Source of the DNA: Bacillus siamensis KCTC 13613
GTDB lineage: Bacteria > Bacillota > Bacilli > Bacillales > Bacillaceae
DNA: 64,000 nt
Direction: 5' to 3'
NCBI RefSeq assembly: GCF_000262045.1
Contig: NZ_AJVF01000042.1
Span: 140,184 to 204,183, forward strand
Under the pieces are notes generated by a model. That model did not search any database. It worked only from the letters and a program-made list of their open reading frames with translations, and had not been told where the DNA came from. Below are positions 9,306-18,901 of the stretch, piece after piece. Each line of letters starts with the position of its first letter. Position 1 is the first letter of the stretch. The position numbers and the translations under genes were made by a program.

Positions 9306-9333
9306 AGCATGGGGGCTTCCCATGCTTTTTTCA
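9305..9333. terminator. Terminator between proI and dfnM
   Basis: An AGCATGGG / CCCATGCT stem is followed by TTTTTT on the plus strand, a good intrinsic terminator for proI. On the minus strand the stem is preceded by A's and followed by TTT, so it can also end the dfn transcript, though less strongly. Confidence 0.85.
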
Positions 9334-9339
9334 TTCTGT

Positions 9340-10086
9340 TTAACTGCCGTATAAGCGGCTGATTCTCTCTTTTACTTCAGGAAGATGGAATGTGGCTTCA
9401 TGCATGTTCACCTCTTCCTCAACCGCTTTTGTCAGCTCTCTTTTGATCCGTGCGGTCACATTGGTTTTCAGCGCAACCAGTGAGGCTCTCGGTTTATCCG
9501 CCAGCAGCCGGGCCAATTCGCGGCCTCTTTGAAGGACGTCTTTTTTGGGCAGCACTTCAAACGGAACTCCCCTTTTTTCCAGAGCGGCGCCGCTGAAATT
9601 CGCGGCCGTAAACAGCATTTCTTCCCCGAGGACAATTCCCAGTTTTTCAGGCACAATATACGTCGCGCCCATTCCCGGTGTAAATCCGTACTTCATATAA
9701 TTACAAGAATAAAAACTCTCTCTGCTTAAAATTACGAAATCCGAGCTCAGACCGATCGTAAAGCCGGCTCCGATCGCATGCCCCTGCATGACGGAAATCA
9801 CGGGAATCCTGCAATCCAATAAAAGACTATGAAGCTTTAAATCTGTAAATTGGAGTTTTCCGCTCTGAATGGTCAAAAGCCCCTCCTGCGTTCCTCCCGT
9901 GCAGAAATAATTTCCGTAACCCGTCAGAAGGACGGTTTTATAGGACGGATGGGCATTGATGTCTTGGAATACCCGGTGCAGCTCTCTTACAAACTCTTCT
10001 GACAGCCCGTTTTTCCCGGCCGTATCCTGCATTGTGACCTGCACAATGCCCGGTTCTGTTTCCTGTACATCAATCATTGGATTCAT
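9340..10086 (-). CDS. dfnM: Enoyl-CoA hydratase-like decarboxylase, PksI type (ECH2)
   Basis: Crotonase-fold protein of 248 aa. It matches what I remember of B. subtilis PksI (TGYGNYFCTGGTQEGLL, MQGHAIGAGFTIG, MKYGFTPGMGATYIVPEKLG), so it is the ECH2-type enzyme. ECH2 decarboxylates a glutaconyl-type intermediate on the ACP during beta-branching and would leave the methyl or exomethylene group. The HMG synthase dfnL lies 59 bp upstream. No PksH-type ECH1 dehydratase is in the window. Last gene of the dfn operon; the letter follows the difficidin naming order. Confidence 0.88.
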   Translation of the reverse strand: MNPMIDVQETEPGIVQVTMQDTAGKNGLSEEFVRELHRVFQDINAHPSYKTVLLTGYGNYFCTGGTQEGLLTIQSGKLQFTDLKLHSLLLDCRIPVISVMQGHAIGAGFTIGLSSDFVILSRESFYSCNYMKYGFTPGMGATYIVPEKLGIVLGEEMLFTAANFSGAALEKRGVPFEVLPKKDVLQRGRELARLLADKPRASLVALKTNVTARIKRELTKAVEEEVNMHEATFHLPEVKERISRLYGS

Positions 10087-10103
10087 GTTTATTCTCCGCT
10101 TCT

Positions 10104-10129
10104 AAAAAAATATTCAAGCCTTTCCGGCT
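10104..10129 (-). terminator. Weak terminator-like hairpin between dfnL and dfnM
   Basis: In the minus-strand RNA a short stem (AGCC / GGCT, loop of five) is followed after TTGAATA by seven T's. The stem is too short for an efficient terminator alone. It lies in an operon thought to be transcribed with a processive antiterminator. Confidence 0.35.
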
Positions 10130-10145
10130 CTGAGTGTTTCTGATA

Positions 10146-11393
10146 TTAGGTCATCCATTCATACTTTCTGTGAAACTCTTTTATTTCAGTCAGCACCAAT
10201 CGCGTTTTTCCTTGATGCGCATTCGGGATGTCTGCTGCGGGCGCGGCATTTCTTGTGCCGAATTTTACGATGCCGCTGTCTTGGAGCAGCCGATCATAAT
10301 CAGCCATCGATAAACGGACGCGTTCATCCAAATGCCGGCTGATCTGAAATTGATTCTGCCGCGTCCGGCTTTGCGGCATAACGACACCGCTGTAAAATTC
10401 AGAGCAGCAGCCCGAACCGTATGAAAAACAGCCGACGCGTTTCGGCGTTTCAAAAGAGCCGTTATCAATCGTGCTGGCAAGAGATAAAAATACGGTGGCC
10501 CCCATGATGTTGCCGACGCGCTGACAGTATTGAATCCCAGGCAGCACGCGTTGCTGAAAATCTGCTTCAATGTCTTGCGGCTTAGCCTTTGCCAATTTTC
10601 TCATCATCGTCCGATGCGCTCCTTTTACCATTCCGCCAAACGGAGTGTGAAAAGAAAGGTATTGAAATGAGCTCTTATAATCCGCCCCGCTCACACGCTT
10701 TCGGTATTCCTGAAATGATTTTTCACAGCAGTCCAAATAAGACATGAGCGACAGATCAGCATCCCCCGCTTCACTATCCGGAATCGGGCGGCAGGTATCC
10801 ATGACTTCATACCCGTAATACCCGCTTGCGCCTTGATCAAGCAAAAAGACATGAGGGGTGCTGCTGACTAAAAGCGCCACAGCTCCCGCCCCCGCACTCG
10901 GTTCGGCATAGGACCATTCCTCCGTCAACGCGTCACCGCCTTCAGCCACTAAAAAGCGGGAAATATCCGTTCCGATGATGAGCGCTTTCGCTCCCGGTGA
11001 TGTTTGCGATAAGATGAAATTCACGCCCGTCTGAAACCCGGCCGTTAAAGAATAGCAAGCCTGTTTTACCTCAAATAACCGGCAATTCCGCTTCAGCTGC
11101 AAATAATCATGGACGTATGTACTGATGGATTTGCCAAAATCAATCCCGGATTCCGTACAGGTGATCACCATTTCAATCTGATTCCGTTCCTCTTCTGACA
11201 GAGAGTCGATAATCGGTTTTGCGGCATTTACGGCGAACGTGATCGGATCTTCAAACGGAAGCGCCACCACTTTTTCTTTCATCAGCAGGTTCTCAAACCT
11301 TTTTTTATCCAGATTCCGATGTTCCGCAAGCTCCATGACGTCTACATACGCGGTTCCGCCAAACACGTTCATTGCTTCAATTCCTACATTCAT
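10146..11393 (-). CDS. dfnL: HMG-CoA synthase-like beta-branching enzyme
   Basis: Condenses an acetyl unit from a donor ACP onto the beta-keto group of an ACP-bound polyketide (PksG-type HCS, 415 aa from this start). The catalytic Cys is in VKQACYSLTAG (residue 113), and the family His lies in the later SFHTPFGGMVKGAHR. The frame is open to a TTG at 11453, but PksG begins at the VGIEAMNVFGG region and the extra codons read through an intercistronic hairpin. The ATG at 11393, behind GGAG (with short spacing), is therefore preferred. Its likely target is the tandem beta-branching ACPs of DfnJ. Confidence 0.88.
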   Translation of the reverse strand: MNVGIEAMNVFGGTAYVDVMELAEHRNLDKKRFENLLMKEKVVALPFEDPITFAVNAAKPIIDSLSEEERNQIEMVITCTESGIDFGKSISTYVHDYLQLKRNCRLFEVKQACYSLTAGFQTGVNFILSQTSPGAKALIIGTDISRFLVAEGGDALTEEWSYAEPSAGAGAVALLVSSTPHVFLLDQGASGYYGYEVMDTCRPIPDSEAGDADLSLMSYLDCCEKSFQEYRKRVSGADYKSSFQYLSFHTPFGGMVKGAHRTMMRKLAKAKPQDIEADFQQRVLPGIQYCQRVGNIMGATVFLSLASTIDNGSFETPKRVGCFSYGSGCCSEFYSGVVMPQSRTRQNQFQISRHLDERVRLSMADYDRLLQDSGIVKFGTRNAAPAADIPNAHQGKTRLVLTEIKEFHRKYEWMT

Positions 11394-11412
11394 TTCTCCA
11401 AGCCCCCAGAGT

Positions 11413-11438
11413 AAAGAGGCTTCCCGTGAAGCCTCTTT
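11413..11438 (-). terminator. Intercistronic hairpin between dfnK and dfnL
   Basis: A perfect 10-bp stem AAAGAGGCTT / AAGCCTCTTT with a 6-base loop lies in the 56-bp gap. In the operon direction the stem is followed by only three U's (the stem base), so termination would be partial. On the plus strand it is followed by TATTTTTT and would stop antisense transcription well. LoaP-type antitermination could help polymerase pass such elements. Confidence 0.6.
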
Positions 11439-11449
11439 TATTTTTTCGT

Positions 11450-12604
11450 TCAAAACTCGACAAGCAGCCTGTCAACGCCGTGAAATACAGGGCTCGGAAC
11501 CAGATTCGGCTCTTGATCCTCAGTAAAACGCCATGCGGGCATCTGTTCAAAAAAGTGGGAAAGTGCGATTTTCGCTTCAAGCCGGGCAAGCGGCGCTCCT
11601 AAACAATAATGGCTGCCCTGACCGAATGACAAATGCTGATTCGGCTTTCTTCCTAAATCAATTTGATTGGCATTTTCAAACTTCTTTTCATCTCTGTTCG
11701 CCGATCCAATCCACGCATACACTTTTTCTCCGGCCGGAATCGTTTTTCCGCCAATCTCGCTCTCAACCGCGGTGTAGCGGGTTACCCGCTGAATGGAAGG
11801 TCTGAGGCGGATGACTTCCTCAATAAAGTCAGGGAGAAGCGCCTTATTTTCAAGCAGCCGGGGCAGAATATGCGGAAACTCCTTGAGACTGAGAAATGAA
11901 TTTCCGATCACATTTTCCGTCGTTACGTGCCCCGCGACGATCAACAAGCCGCAAAAACCGATTAATTGCTTGTCTGACAGCGGCTCTCCGTCTAAATCAG
12001 CTGAAATTAAATGGCTGATTAAATCATTTTCCGGCTGTTTTCTCCGCTGTAAAATAAACTGCATGAAGTATCCGATCATCTGCTTTTGCACTTCATTCAT
12101 TTTCTTTTCATCTTTTACATTCTGGCTTTGGTCGACCCAGCTTTTAAAGATATCCCTGTCTTTCGGAGGAAATCCTAAAAGCTCTGCGATCACGATAATC
12201 GGAAGCGGAAATGCGTAATCTTCAATAATGTCCATCCTGCCTTTTGAACGGACGGCCTGAAGCAGGTCATCAGCGATAGCGGCTATACGCGGTGTAAGAG
12301 TCTCAACCGATTTCGGCATGAACGGCTGATTGACCAATTTTCTGAAGACGGTGTGTTCAGGCGGGTCCATTTTCAAAAGGCTGTCTTTGTTAATATGCCG
12401 GATCATTTTTTCCTGCTTGTCCGCACTTAAGTATTTATGATCGGAAGAAAAATGACTGTAGTCAGAAATCACCCGCTTCACTTCATCATAGGTGAAGATT
12501 TCCCAGCAATCTTCCTTTTCATTGTAATGAACGGGAGAGGTTTCTCTCATCGTTTGGTACCACTTGTACGGCTGCTGCTGTCTGATTTTTGTTAAACTGG
12601 TCAT
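11450..12604 (-). CDS. dfnK: Cytochrome P450
   Basis: Haem monooxygenase of 384 aa. The I-helix is AGHVTTENV, the ExxR motif is EEVIRLRPS, and the haem loop FGQGSHYCLGAPLARLE carries the axial Cys near residue 330. It resembles the soluble actinobacterial/Bacillus class acting on polyketides. Because it is the only P450 in the locus, it is presumably the tailoring hydroxylase of the product; the position oxidised cannot be read from the sequence. The start is placed at 12604 (ATGACC) behind GGAGG; the codons up to 12649 have no site. An intercistronic hairpin lies just upstream. Confidence 0.88.
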   Translation of the reverse strand: MTSLTKIRQQQPYKWYQTMRETSPVHYNEKEDCWEIFTYDEVKRVISDYSHFSSDHKYLSADKQEKMIRHINKDSLLKMDPPEHTVFRKLVNQPFMPKSVETLTPRIAAIADDLLQAVRSKGRMDIIEDYAFPLPIIVIAELLGFPPKDRDIFKSWVDQSQNVKDEKKMNEVQKQMIGYFMQFILQRRKQPENDLISHLISADLDGEPLSDKQLIGFCGLLIVAGHVTTENVIGNSFLSLKEFPHILPRLLENKALLPDFIEEVIRLRPSIQRVTRYTAVESEIGGKTIPAGEKVYAWIGSANRDEKKFENANQIDLGRKPNQHLSFGQGSHYCLGAPLARLEAKIALSHFFEQMPAWRFTEDQEPNLVPSPVFHGVDRLLVEF

Positions 12605-12641
12605 TTTCATTCCTCCAAGATGTGTCCAAGATTTGAAATGA

Positions 12642-12672
12642 CCCGCCAAAGTTTACAAGTAAACCCGGCGGG
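12642..12672 (-). repeat. Strong intercistronic hairpin between dfnJ and dfnK
   Basis: CCCGCC / GGCGGG arms enclose GTTTAC / GTAAAC with a two-base loop. It is a stable two-part stem in the 81-bp gap. No T-run follows in either direction, so it is more likely an mRNA stability or processing element than a terminator. Confidence 0.6.
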
Positions 12673-12685
12673 CGGATATGTGAAT

Positions 12686-15600
12686 TTAAGGTCTTGTTTT
12701 GGCGGGCTGCTTCAGCATCTCACCATGCACGTTCATGATCTTTTCCTGCAGCTGCAGGAAGCTGTGTTCTGTCATTCCGTCTGCCGAATATAAAACGCCG
12801 CAAAATTCAGAAATCGTTTCGGCTGCGCTGTCTTCAGCCAATAACGTCATATGGTTGGATACTGCCACATCCATGATGGCGATATTTGTCATATGCTCTT
12901 CCCACTGGCTCCAGTAGTTGACGAAATCAGCAGATAAAATATCGGCCCTGATCGTAAAATACGGATCAAGCTCACCCAAGAAAATACCGTTTTTATTTCG
13001 GAAATAATAGCACGTCACCCCGTTCGGATCCGGAAGCGGCAGGAGTTCGTAATCAGTGATTTCGTAAGCGTCCTGAACGTTTATATTCTGCCTGATCAGA
13101 TTTTTCACCAACGCGTCCGTCTTCGTTAACCCCCGCTGTTTGGCTTTTGCTATTAATTGCTCTAAAAATATGTCTTCATGAAGATCGGCATTCAGTTCAT
13201 CACGGTGAATCAAGGTTTCAGAAATGCGTTCCGGATGTTGATAAATTGGTGCAAATAAAGCCATGTTCACCGTCTGCAGCATCATATTTTTATCAAATAA
13301 TTCATCAGGAATGTTTATTTCCCGCGCACCCGCTGAGTCAAAGGAGTCGAGCATGACGATTGACTCAACGGTTTCTCCAGCCAGCTGCAATTGCCGGGTG
13401 ACTTCATAAGCGAGCATGCCCCCTAATGAATAGCCGCCTACATCGTAAGGACCCCGGGGCTGCACGGTACGTATGAGCTTAACGTAATATTCCGCCATGT
13501 GTTTAATGCCGCGGATCGGTTCCCGGTCTGTCATCCATCCTCTTGCCTGAATTCCGTAAAAAGGACGCCCGGTCCGTTCGGCAACAGGCTGGTACAGCTC
13601 CACTGCCCCCAGCGCGGAATGAAACCAGAAAATCGGTCTTCCCTTTCCTTCCGGGTTAAGACAGATCAGCTCGGGCGGCTCTTGATCATCTGTCTCTTCT
13701 GATATATCGTTTTGTTTCGTATGTTCCCCATGTACTTCCTCAGTATCTTTTTGGACAGAACCGGTCAGATACCCGGCTAATTTTGCGATTGTCGGATATT
13801 CATAGACAAGATTTGCCGTAATAGACGCTTGATAGGTTTTATTAATGGACTGAACCCATTCCACACCGATAATAGAATCCAGCCCCATATCAATGAATGC
13901 CTCATGCTCATCAATATCTTCCGGCTTCAGAAACAGGATGTCCGCAAGGCTTTCTTTGAGCTCTTTGCGCAAAGTGCCGTCAGAGATGCCGGCAAGGGGA
14001 GCTTCTGCTTCCGGGATTTGCGGACGTACCGCTGTTTCCTCCGCTTCAGCATACTCGGGTTTCTTTATTTGCCCCGCTATATATTCCGCAAGCTCCTCAA
14101 GCGTCGGGTGTTCATACACCTTATTGGCAGTAATCTCAGTGTGGTACGTTTTATTTACTGTTTGTATCCATTCAACCCCGATAATGGAGTCAAGCCCCAT
14201 ATCGATGAAAGGCTCATCAGCATCAATATCTTCCGGTGACAAAAATAAAATATCTGCCAGGCTTATCCTCAATTCTTCAAGCAATGTTCTATTGTCTTCG
14301 GAAACGGCTTTTTCTGGCTGCTGGACAGAACCAGTACAATCCAAAGGCTGTAACACGATCGGTTTTTGCAATGTCTCCGGTTCAAACGCTGTCATTTCGA
14401 TCTCAGTTAAAGGACTCAGAGAAATCAGCCCTTCATGTTCAGGCTGTGGCGAAGACGGGAGAAAGGTTTGCGTTTCAGACTTTTTCATGACTTGACCTGA
14501 TAAAGAACTGTTTACATCAGCCGCCCAATACCTTTCTTTTAAAAACGGGTAGGCAGGCAGCGGCGTTTTATAATATTGCCCTCCGTCAAAAAGCCGTGTA
14601 AAAGGAAGATCATATCCTCTGCAAAAAAGATCAGCGATATGTGCCAGGCTTTCTCTGTACTGTGCGGGCGAAGCCGCCGAGCGGCACTGTTCAATGCACT
14701 CCATTCCGAATGTTTTCATTCCGGCTTCCTCTGCCGGCTTCTGATCCTTCAAATTGGACACAAACACACCCGGAAGCTCTCTTTTTACTAGCCACTCCGA
14801 TAATACCCGCTTCAGTTCGTCCGCACTGCTTACGATACAGGCAAACCGGTGATGCAGATGCTTTCTGCCGAGGAGGAGCGTATAACTTATATTTCCCAGA
14901 TCGCTATCTTTGTTCTTGCTGAGTACATCCAGCAGGCGTTCTGCCTGAATTTCCAGCTGACGCTCCGTCCGCGCAGATAAAGGAATGAGGCAGGCCGGTT
15001 TTGCCGGTGACCGGCGCACGGTTTGCGGCGCCTCTTCAATAACAAGATGGGCATTTGTTCCGCTGAATCCGAATGAACTGATGGCGGCTCTGCGCGGTGC
15101 ATCCGGATTCCGTTCCCACGGTATCAGCTTTTCATTAACAAAAAACGGACTGTCGGCAATTTGAATATGCTGATTGGCTTGATGAAAATGCAGGGAAGCC
15201 GGAATCTGCCGATGCTTCAGCGACAGCAGGATTTTAAACAGTCCGGCCATCCCCGCGGCCGCAGCGGCATGTCCGAGATTGGTTTTCACAGAGCCGATGG
15301 CGCAATATCCTTTTTTATCCGTATAGCGGCGGAAAGCGCGCGTTAAGGCGCCGAATTCGATCGGGTCGCCCAGTGCAGTGCCCGTTCCATGAGCTTCCAC
15401 CATTTGAATGGTTTCCGGATCAATGTGAAAAGTATCATAGACATGCCGTTCCAATCGTTCTTGAGAAAGCGCGCTTGGAGCGGTTATTCCGTTTGTAGTG
15501 CCATCCTGATTCATTGCAGAGCCTTTTATGATGCCGTACACATGATCTCCGTCACTAACCGCGTCGCTAAGACGTTTCAGCACCACGGCTCCCACGCCTT

Positions 15601-18600
15601 CACCCGGCACGAAGCCGTCCGCGCTTTGATCAAACGTATGGCAGCGCCCGGTCGGCGACAGCATATTCGCCTTATTTGACGACTGATAAAAAGCGGGAGT
15701 GGATTGAATGAAAACCCCGCCCGCCACCGCCATTTCCGTTTCTTTCGTCCAGAGCCCCTGACATGCCAAATGAATGGCTGTCAGCGAACTGGAACATGCT
15801 GTATCAACAGTGATCGCCGGACCTTGTAAATTAAGGTGATAGGCGATCCTTGCCGGAGTGACGGAATTATGATTGCCCCAAAAAGCCTGCGCGGGCCCCT
15901 GCTGTTTAAAAATGGCCTGGTAATCTCCGCCGCAGGAGCCGGCATACACGCCGCATTCCCGGCCTCTTACCGAGTCTCCCGCATATCCCGCATCTTCAAG
16001 CGCTTTCCATGTTTCTTCCAAAAACAGCCTCTGCTGAGGGTCCATATAGGTCGCTTCACGTCCCGATATATTAAAGAAAACGGGGTCAAAACATTCAATG
16101 TCCTCTATAAAACTGCCATACTGGCATTGGCTGTCAGAGAGATCCCATCTGTCTGCTTTTTTAATCAGATCCCGTCCGGCGGCTAAGTTTTCCCAAAACT
16201 CATGGACATTCTCCGATTCAGCAAACCGCCCGCTCATCCCGATAATCGCGATCGGTTCTTTTTCAGGTAACACAGCTGCTGATTTGACTGTATCGGCCGG
16301 ACCCTTTTGTTCGGGGCGGTACGTCCTTTGATACGGCTCAGAAACGCTGATGACGATTTTCCCGATATTTCCGCGGTCATCCAGACAGTGATACGCTTCT
16401 TTTATGTCTTCAAAGGAAAAGATTTTTGAGATGACAGGCTGAATGACTCCCTCTTCCGCCAGCCGCTGCAGTTCCAATTGATAGTCCTTGACCTGTTCCG
16501 GATTTTGAAGGGACAGCTTCCGCAAATCCACGCTGTGAAACGATTGATTGTTATGAAGGACGGACAAGTCGACTGACTTAGCGGATTTCAGCGCAGTCAT
16601 GGCAATTTCGATATATCTTCCGCCCGGCGCCAGGCAATTCATTCCTTTTTGCATGGCATCACCGGCCAGGGTATTAATGACTACATCCACCCCGCGGCCG
16701 CCGGTCATTCGCATGATTTCCGTTTCAAAGTCTTCTTCTAAATAGCAAATGGTATTGCGGATCCCGAGCGAATGCAAATACTCAATTTTTTTCTGTGATC
16801 CGGCCGTGGCATATATTTCCGCGCCGATATGCCGGGCCATTTGCACCGCGATCAGCCCCGTTCCTCCCGTCGCGGTCTGAATTAATATTTTTTCGCCTTT
16901 TTTAAGTCCGGCTTTCCGGAAGGCGTCTATCATTGTCACCGCCACGGTGGGAAGAGCGCATGCTTCTTCAAAGGTCAGCCGGGCCGGTTTATGATAGACT
17001 TGATGTTCTTTACATGTGATGAGATTCGCCTGAGATCCAAATTCCTCTCCCATGCCGACAATCACTTCATCACCTGGAATGATGGATGTTACATGCCTCC
17101 CTGTCTTGATCACGACGCCGCTTGCTTCAAATCCGGGAGTGAATGGATAAGGCGGCATCGTCGGGTACAGCCCTCTGACACAAAGTAAGTCTCCGAAGTT
17201 TAAAGAAAAGGCGCGGACGGCTATTTGAACTTCGTCATCTTTTGTCTCGGGCACTTCACTGCGGGCAATCGTCAGATCTTCAATGCCGCCCGGACGGTCA
17301 ATCACAACCCGGAACATTCCCGAGTCATCGGACTTTGCGAAAGAAGGCGGCATACGTTCTTGTTTCGGTTTCTGATAACCGTTTTCCTTTCTTTCCGTCT
17401 GCAAAGGTTTTTCGGCAGGCCGTTCTTCCTGAAGCGCCGGACGGATTTTCGCTCTTTCGGTCTCCAAAGATGAGGCTATGGTGGTTTCATATTCTGCCGA
17501 GATATAACCGGTCAGCAGTTTCACATGATAGTAATCAAATAAAATCGTTGTCTGCAGTGTAAGATTCAATCGCTTATTCATCTCGTTAATCACATTGACG
17601 GCTAAAATGGAATCAATGCCGTATTCAGAGAAATTCAGTTCTTCCTGAATATCCTCTTCTTTCATTTTTAATACATCGGCAATACTTGTTTTGATGACAG
17701 AGCGGACATGGGAAGCGACCGATTCCCCATCAGCCTTAACAGCTTGATGCTCCTCTGGCGCGCGGCTGCGGGAAACAGGCTGTGCGGGCTTTCGGAAAAC
17801 TTCGGACGGGGCGGCGTATGGCTTTCTGCCGTCTCTGATCCCTTGCATCCGGACGAGTCCGTCACTCTCAGCTGCGATAATCTGCTGACCTAAATCATGA
17901 GCCGTTTCAGCAGGGAAACAAACCGCTCTGTATCCTTCCGAATGCAGCACATGCTCCCACGATTTTGGATATAAGCCGGGACTTCCCGGAATCCGAAGCT
18001 CATCATCCTCATAGGACCACCAGCCGTCAAGCAGCCCGAAGGTTAAATGGGTAAAAACAGAACGATCGCTGATTTCGTTTATCAGAATCATCCCGTTGTA
18101 TTTCAGGAGCGCTTTCAGACGGCGCAGTGTCAAACTGATATTTTTTGTGGCGTGAAGCACATTGGCGGCGATGACAATATCGTAAACACCCGTTTTGATA
18201 TTTTGTGATTCGCAAGGCTCCTCCGCATTAAACAAGGCTGTTGTCAAATACGGCACATCAGGTCCGTATTCCTGTTCGGCATGCATTAAAAAAGCTTTAG
18301 AAACGTCCGTATAACAATATTCCGCAATCTGTTTTGCAAATGGTTGCAGTTTTGCAAACAGTTTGGCGCTCGTTCCGCCCGTCCCGGCCCCTACTTCTAT
18401 CAGCCTGATGCCGGCATCGGGGTGTTCTGTAAGATAGGCTTTCAGGTAAGCGGCCGCGGAATCTGCTAACACTTCATTAAAATAATCCGCAATGGGATTA
18501 TGCTTATAAACACCTTCAACGAGCTGCATTGATGAATCGGGAAATACGATATCCGTAGCCGGACGTTCTCCTTTTAAAATTGAAGGCATCGCTTTTATCG

Positions 18601-18901
18601 TCGCCTCGGCCAATTCAGCTTGCGCAAGCTCCCCATTTGGAAGCAGGCGTTTATGGGCATTCCACTCATTCCAGACTGTGCGGCCGTCCGGGTGCTGATC
18701 CGTGAGAAGAGTGATCGTGTATCCGTCATACGCGATATATCCGTTTTCTTTTAATAGATTCAGGCTTTCTTCCAGCCATTTGCCGTATGTGCCGATCACA
18801 CCGGCGTTCCGCATGGATGCTGCAGCTGTGGTGACAGGCTCGCTGAAAAAACCGAGTGATTGTAATTGGTAAAATAGCAGTTTGCAAAGAAGGCTGTTCA
18901 T
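12686..18901 (-). CDS. dfnJ: Trans-AT PKS: MT-ACP-ER-KS-ACP-ACP-TE (terminal protein)
   Basis: Terminal assembly-line protein (2071 aa). Order: C-methyltransferase (SAM motif EVGAGTGG, about 165), ACP (YGIDSIL, about 405), enoylreductase after the ACP (about 510-835, medium-chain reductase fold), KS (Cys 1036, with HGTGT and NLGH histidines), two near-identical ACPs (Ser 1572 and Ser 1676) and a thioesterase (GYSLGG, Ser 1825). MT-ACP-ER completes the split module whose KS-DH-KR ends DfnI. Both tandem ACPs have GLDSIIGVEW, with Trp six residues after the Ser, the known flag for beta-branching ACPs. The last module has no KR, leaving the beta-keto group for DfnL/DfnM. The TE should release the product as a macrolactone. 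It overlaps dfnI by 4 bp (ATGA). Confidence 0.93.
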   Translation of the reverse strand: MNSLLCKLLFYQLQSLGFFSEPVTTAAASMRNAGVIGTYGKWLEESLNLLKENGYIAYDGYTITLLTDQHPDGRTVWNEWNAHKRLLPNGELAQAELAEATIKAMPSILKGERPATDIVFPDSSMQLVEGVYKHNPIADYFNEVLADSAAAYLKAYLTEHPDAGIRLIEVGAGTGGTSAKLFAKLQPFAKQIAEYCYTDVSKAFLMHAEQEYGPDVPYLTTALFNAEEPCESQNIKTGVYDIVIAANVLHATKNISLTLRRLKALLKYNGMILINEISDRSVFTHLTFGLLDGWWSYEDDELRIPGSPGLYPKSWEHVLHSEGYRAVCFPAETAHDLGQQIIAAESDGLVRMQGIRDGRKPYAAPSEVFRKPAQPVSRSRAPEEHQAVKADGESVASHVRSVIKTSIADVLKMKEEDIQEELNFSEYGIDSILAVNVINEMNKRLNLTLQTTILFDYYHVKLLTGYISAEYETTIASSLETERAKIRPALQEERPAEKPLQTERKENGYQKPKQERMPPSFAKSDDSGMFRVVIDRPGGIEDLTIARSEVPETKDDEVQIAVRAFSLNFGDLLCVRGLYPTMPPYPFTPGFEASGVVIKTGRHVTSIIPGDEVIVGMGEEFGSQANLITCKEHQVYHKPARLTFEEACALPTVAVTMIDAFRKAGLKKGEKILIQTATGGTGLIAVQMARHIGAEIYATAGSQKKIEYLHSLGIRNTICYLEEDFETEIMRMTGGRGVDVVINTLAGDAMQKGMNCLAPGGRYIEIAMTALKSAKSVDLSVLHNNQSFHSVDLRKLSLQNPEQVKDYQLELQRLAEEGVIQPVISKIFSFEDIKEAYHCLDDRGNIGKIVISVSEPYQRTYRPEQKGPADTVKSAAVLPEKEPIAIIGMSGRFAESENVHEFWENLAAGRDLIKKADRWDLSDSQCQYGSFIEDIECFDPVFFNISGREATYMDPQQRLFLEETWKALEDAGYAGDSVRGRECGVYAGSCGGDYQAIFKQQGPAQAFWGNHNSVTPARIAYHLNLQGPAITVDTACSSSLTAIHLACQGLWTKETEMAVAGGVFIQSTPAFYQSSNKANMLSPTGRCHTFDQSADGFVPGEGVGAVVLKRLSDAVSDGDHVYGIIKGSAMNQDGTTNGITAPSALSQERLERHVYDTFHIDPETIQMVEAHGTGTALGDPIEFGALTRAFRRYTDKKGYCAIGSVKTNLGHAAAAAGMAGLFKILLSLKHRQIPASLHFHQANQHIQIADSPFFVNEKLIPWERNPDAPRRAAISSFGFSGTNAHLVIEEAPQTVRRSPAKPACLIPLSARTERQLEIQAERLLDVLSKNKDSDLGNISYTLLLGRKHLHHRFACIVSSADELKRVLSEWLVKRELPGVFVSNLKDQKPAEEAGMKTFGMECIEQCRSAASPAQYRESLAHIADLFCRGYDLPFTRLFDGGQYYKTPLPAYPFLKERYWAADVNSSLSGQVMKKSETQTFLPSSPQPEHEGLISLSPLTEIEMTAFEPETLQKPIVLQPLDCTGSVQQPEKAVSEDNRTLLEELRISLADILFLSPEDIDADEPFIDMGLDSIIGVEWIQTVNKTYHTEITANKVYEHPTLEELAEYIAGQIKKPEYAEAEETAVRPQIPEAEAPLAGISDGTLRKELKESLADILFLKPEDIDEHEAFIDMGLDSIIGVEWVQSINKTYQASITANLVYEYPTIAKLAGYLTGSVQKDTEEVHGEHTKQNDISEETDDQEPPELICLNPEGKGRPIFWFHSALGAVELYQPVAERTGRPFYGIQARGWMTDREPIRGIKHMAEYYVKLIRTVQPRGPYDVGGYSLGGMLAYEVTRQLQLAGETVESIVMLDSFDSAGAREINIPDELFDKNMMLQTVNMALFAPIYQHPERISETLIHRDELNADLHEDIFLEQLIAKAKQRGLTKTDALVKNLIRQNINVQDAYEITDYELLPLPDPNGVTCYYFRNKNGIFLGELDPYFTIRADILSADFVNYWSQWEEHMTNIAIMDVAVSNHMTLLAEDSAAETISEFCGVLYSADGMTEHSFLQLQEKIMNVHGEMLKQPAKTRP

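Noticed and set aside
11394..11453. Longer start (TTG at 11453) for dfnL
   Set aside because: It would translate through a 10-bp hairpin and add residues absent from PksG-type enzymes; the ATG at 11393 has its own GGAG site.
13850..14250. Near-identical tandem segment as a mobile or sequencing-artefact duplication
   Set aside because: The two copies differ at many positions and both are complete ACP domains with the beta-branching Trp; tandem ACPs are normal here.
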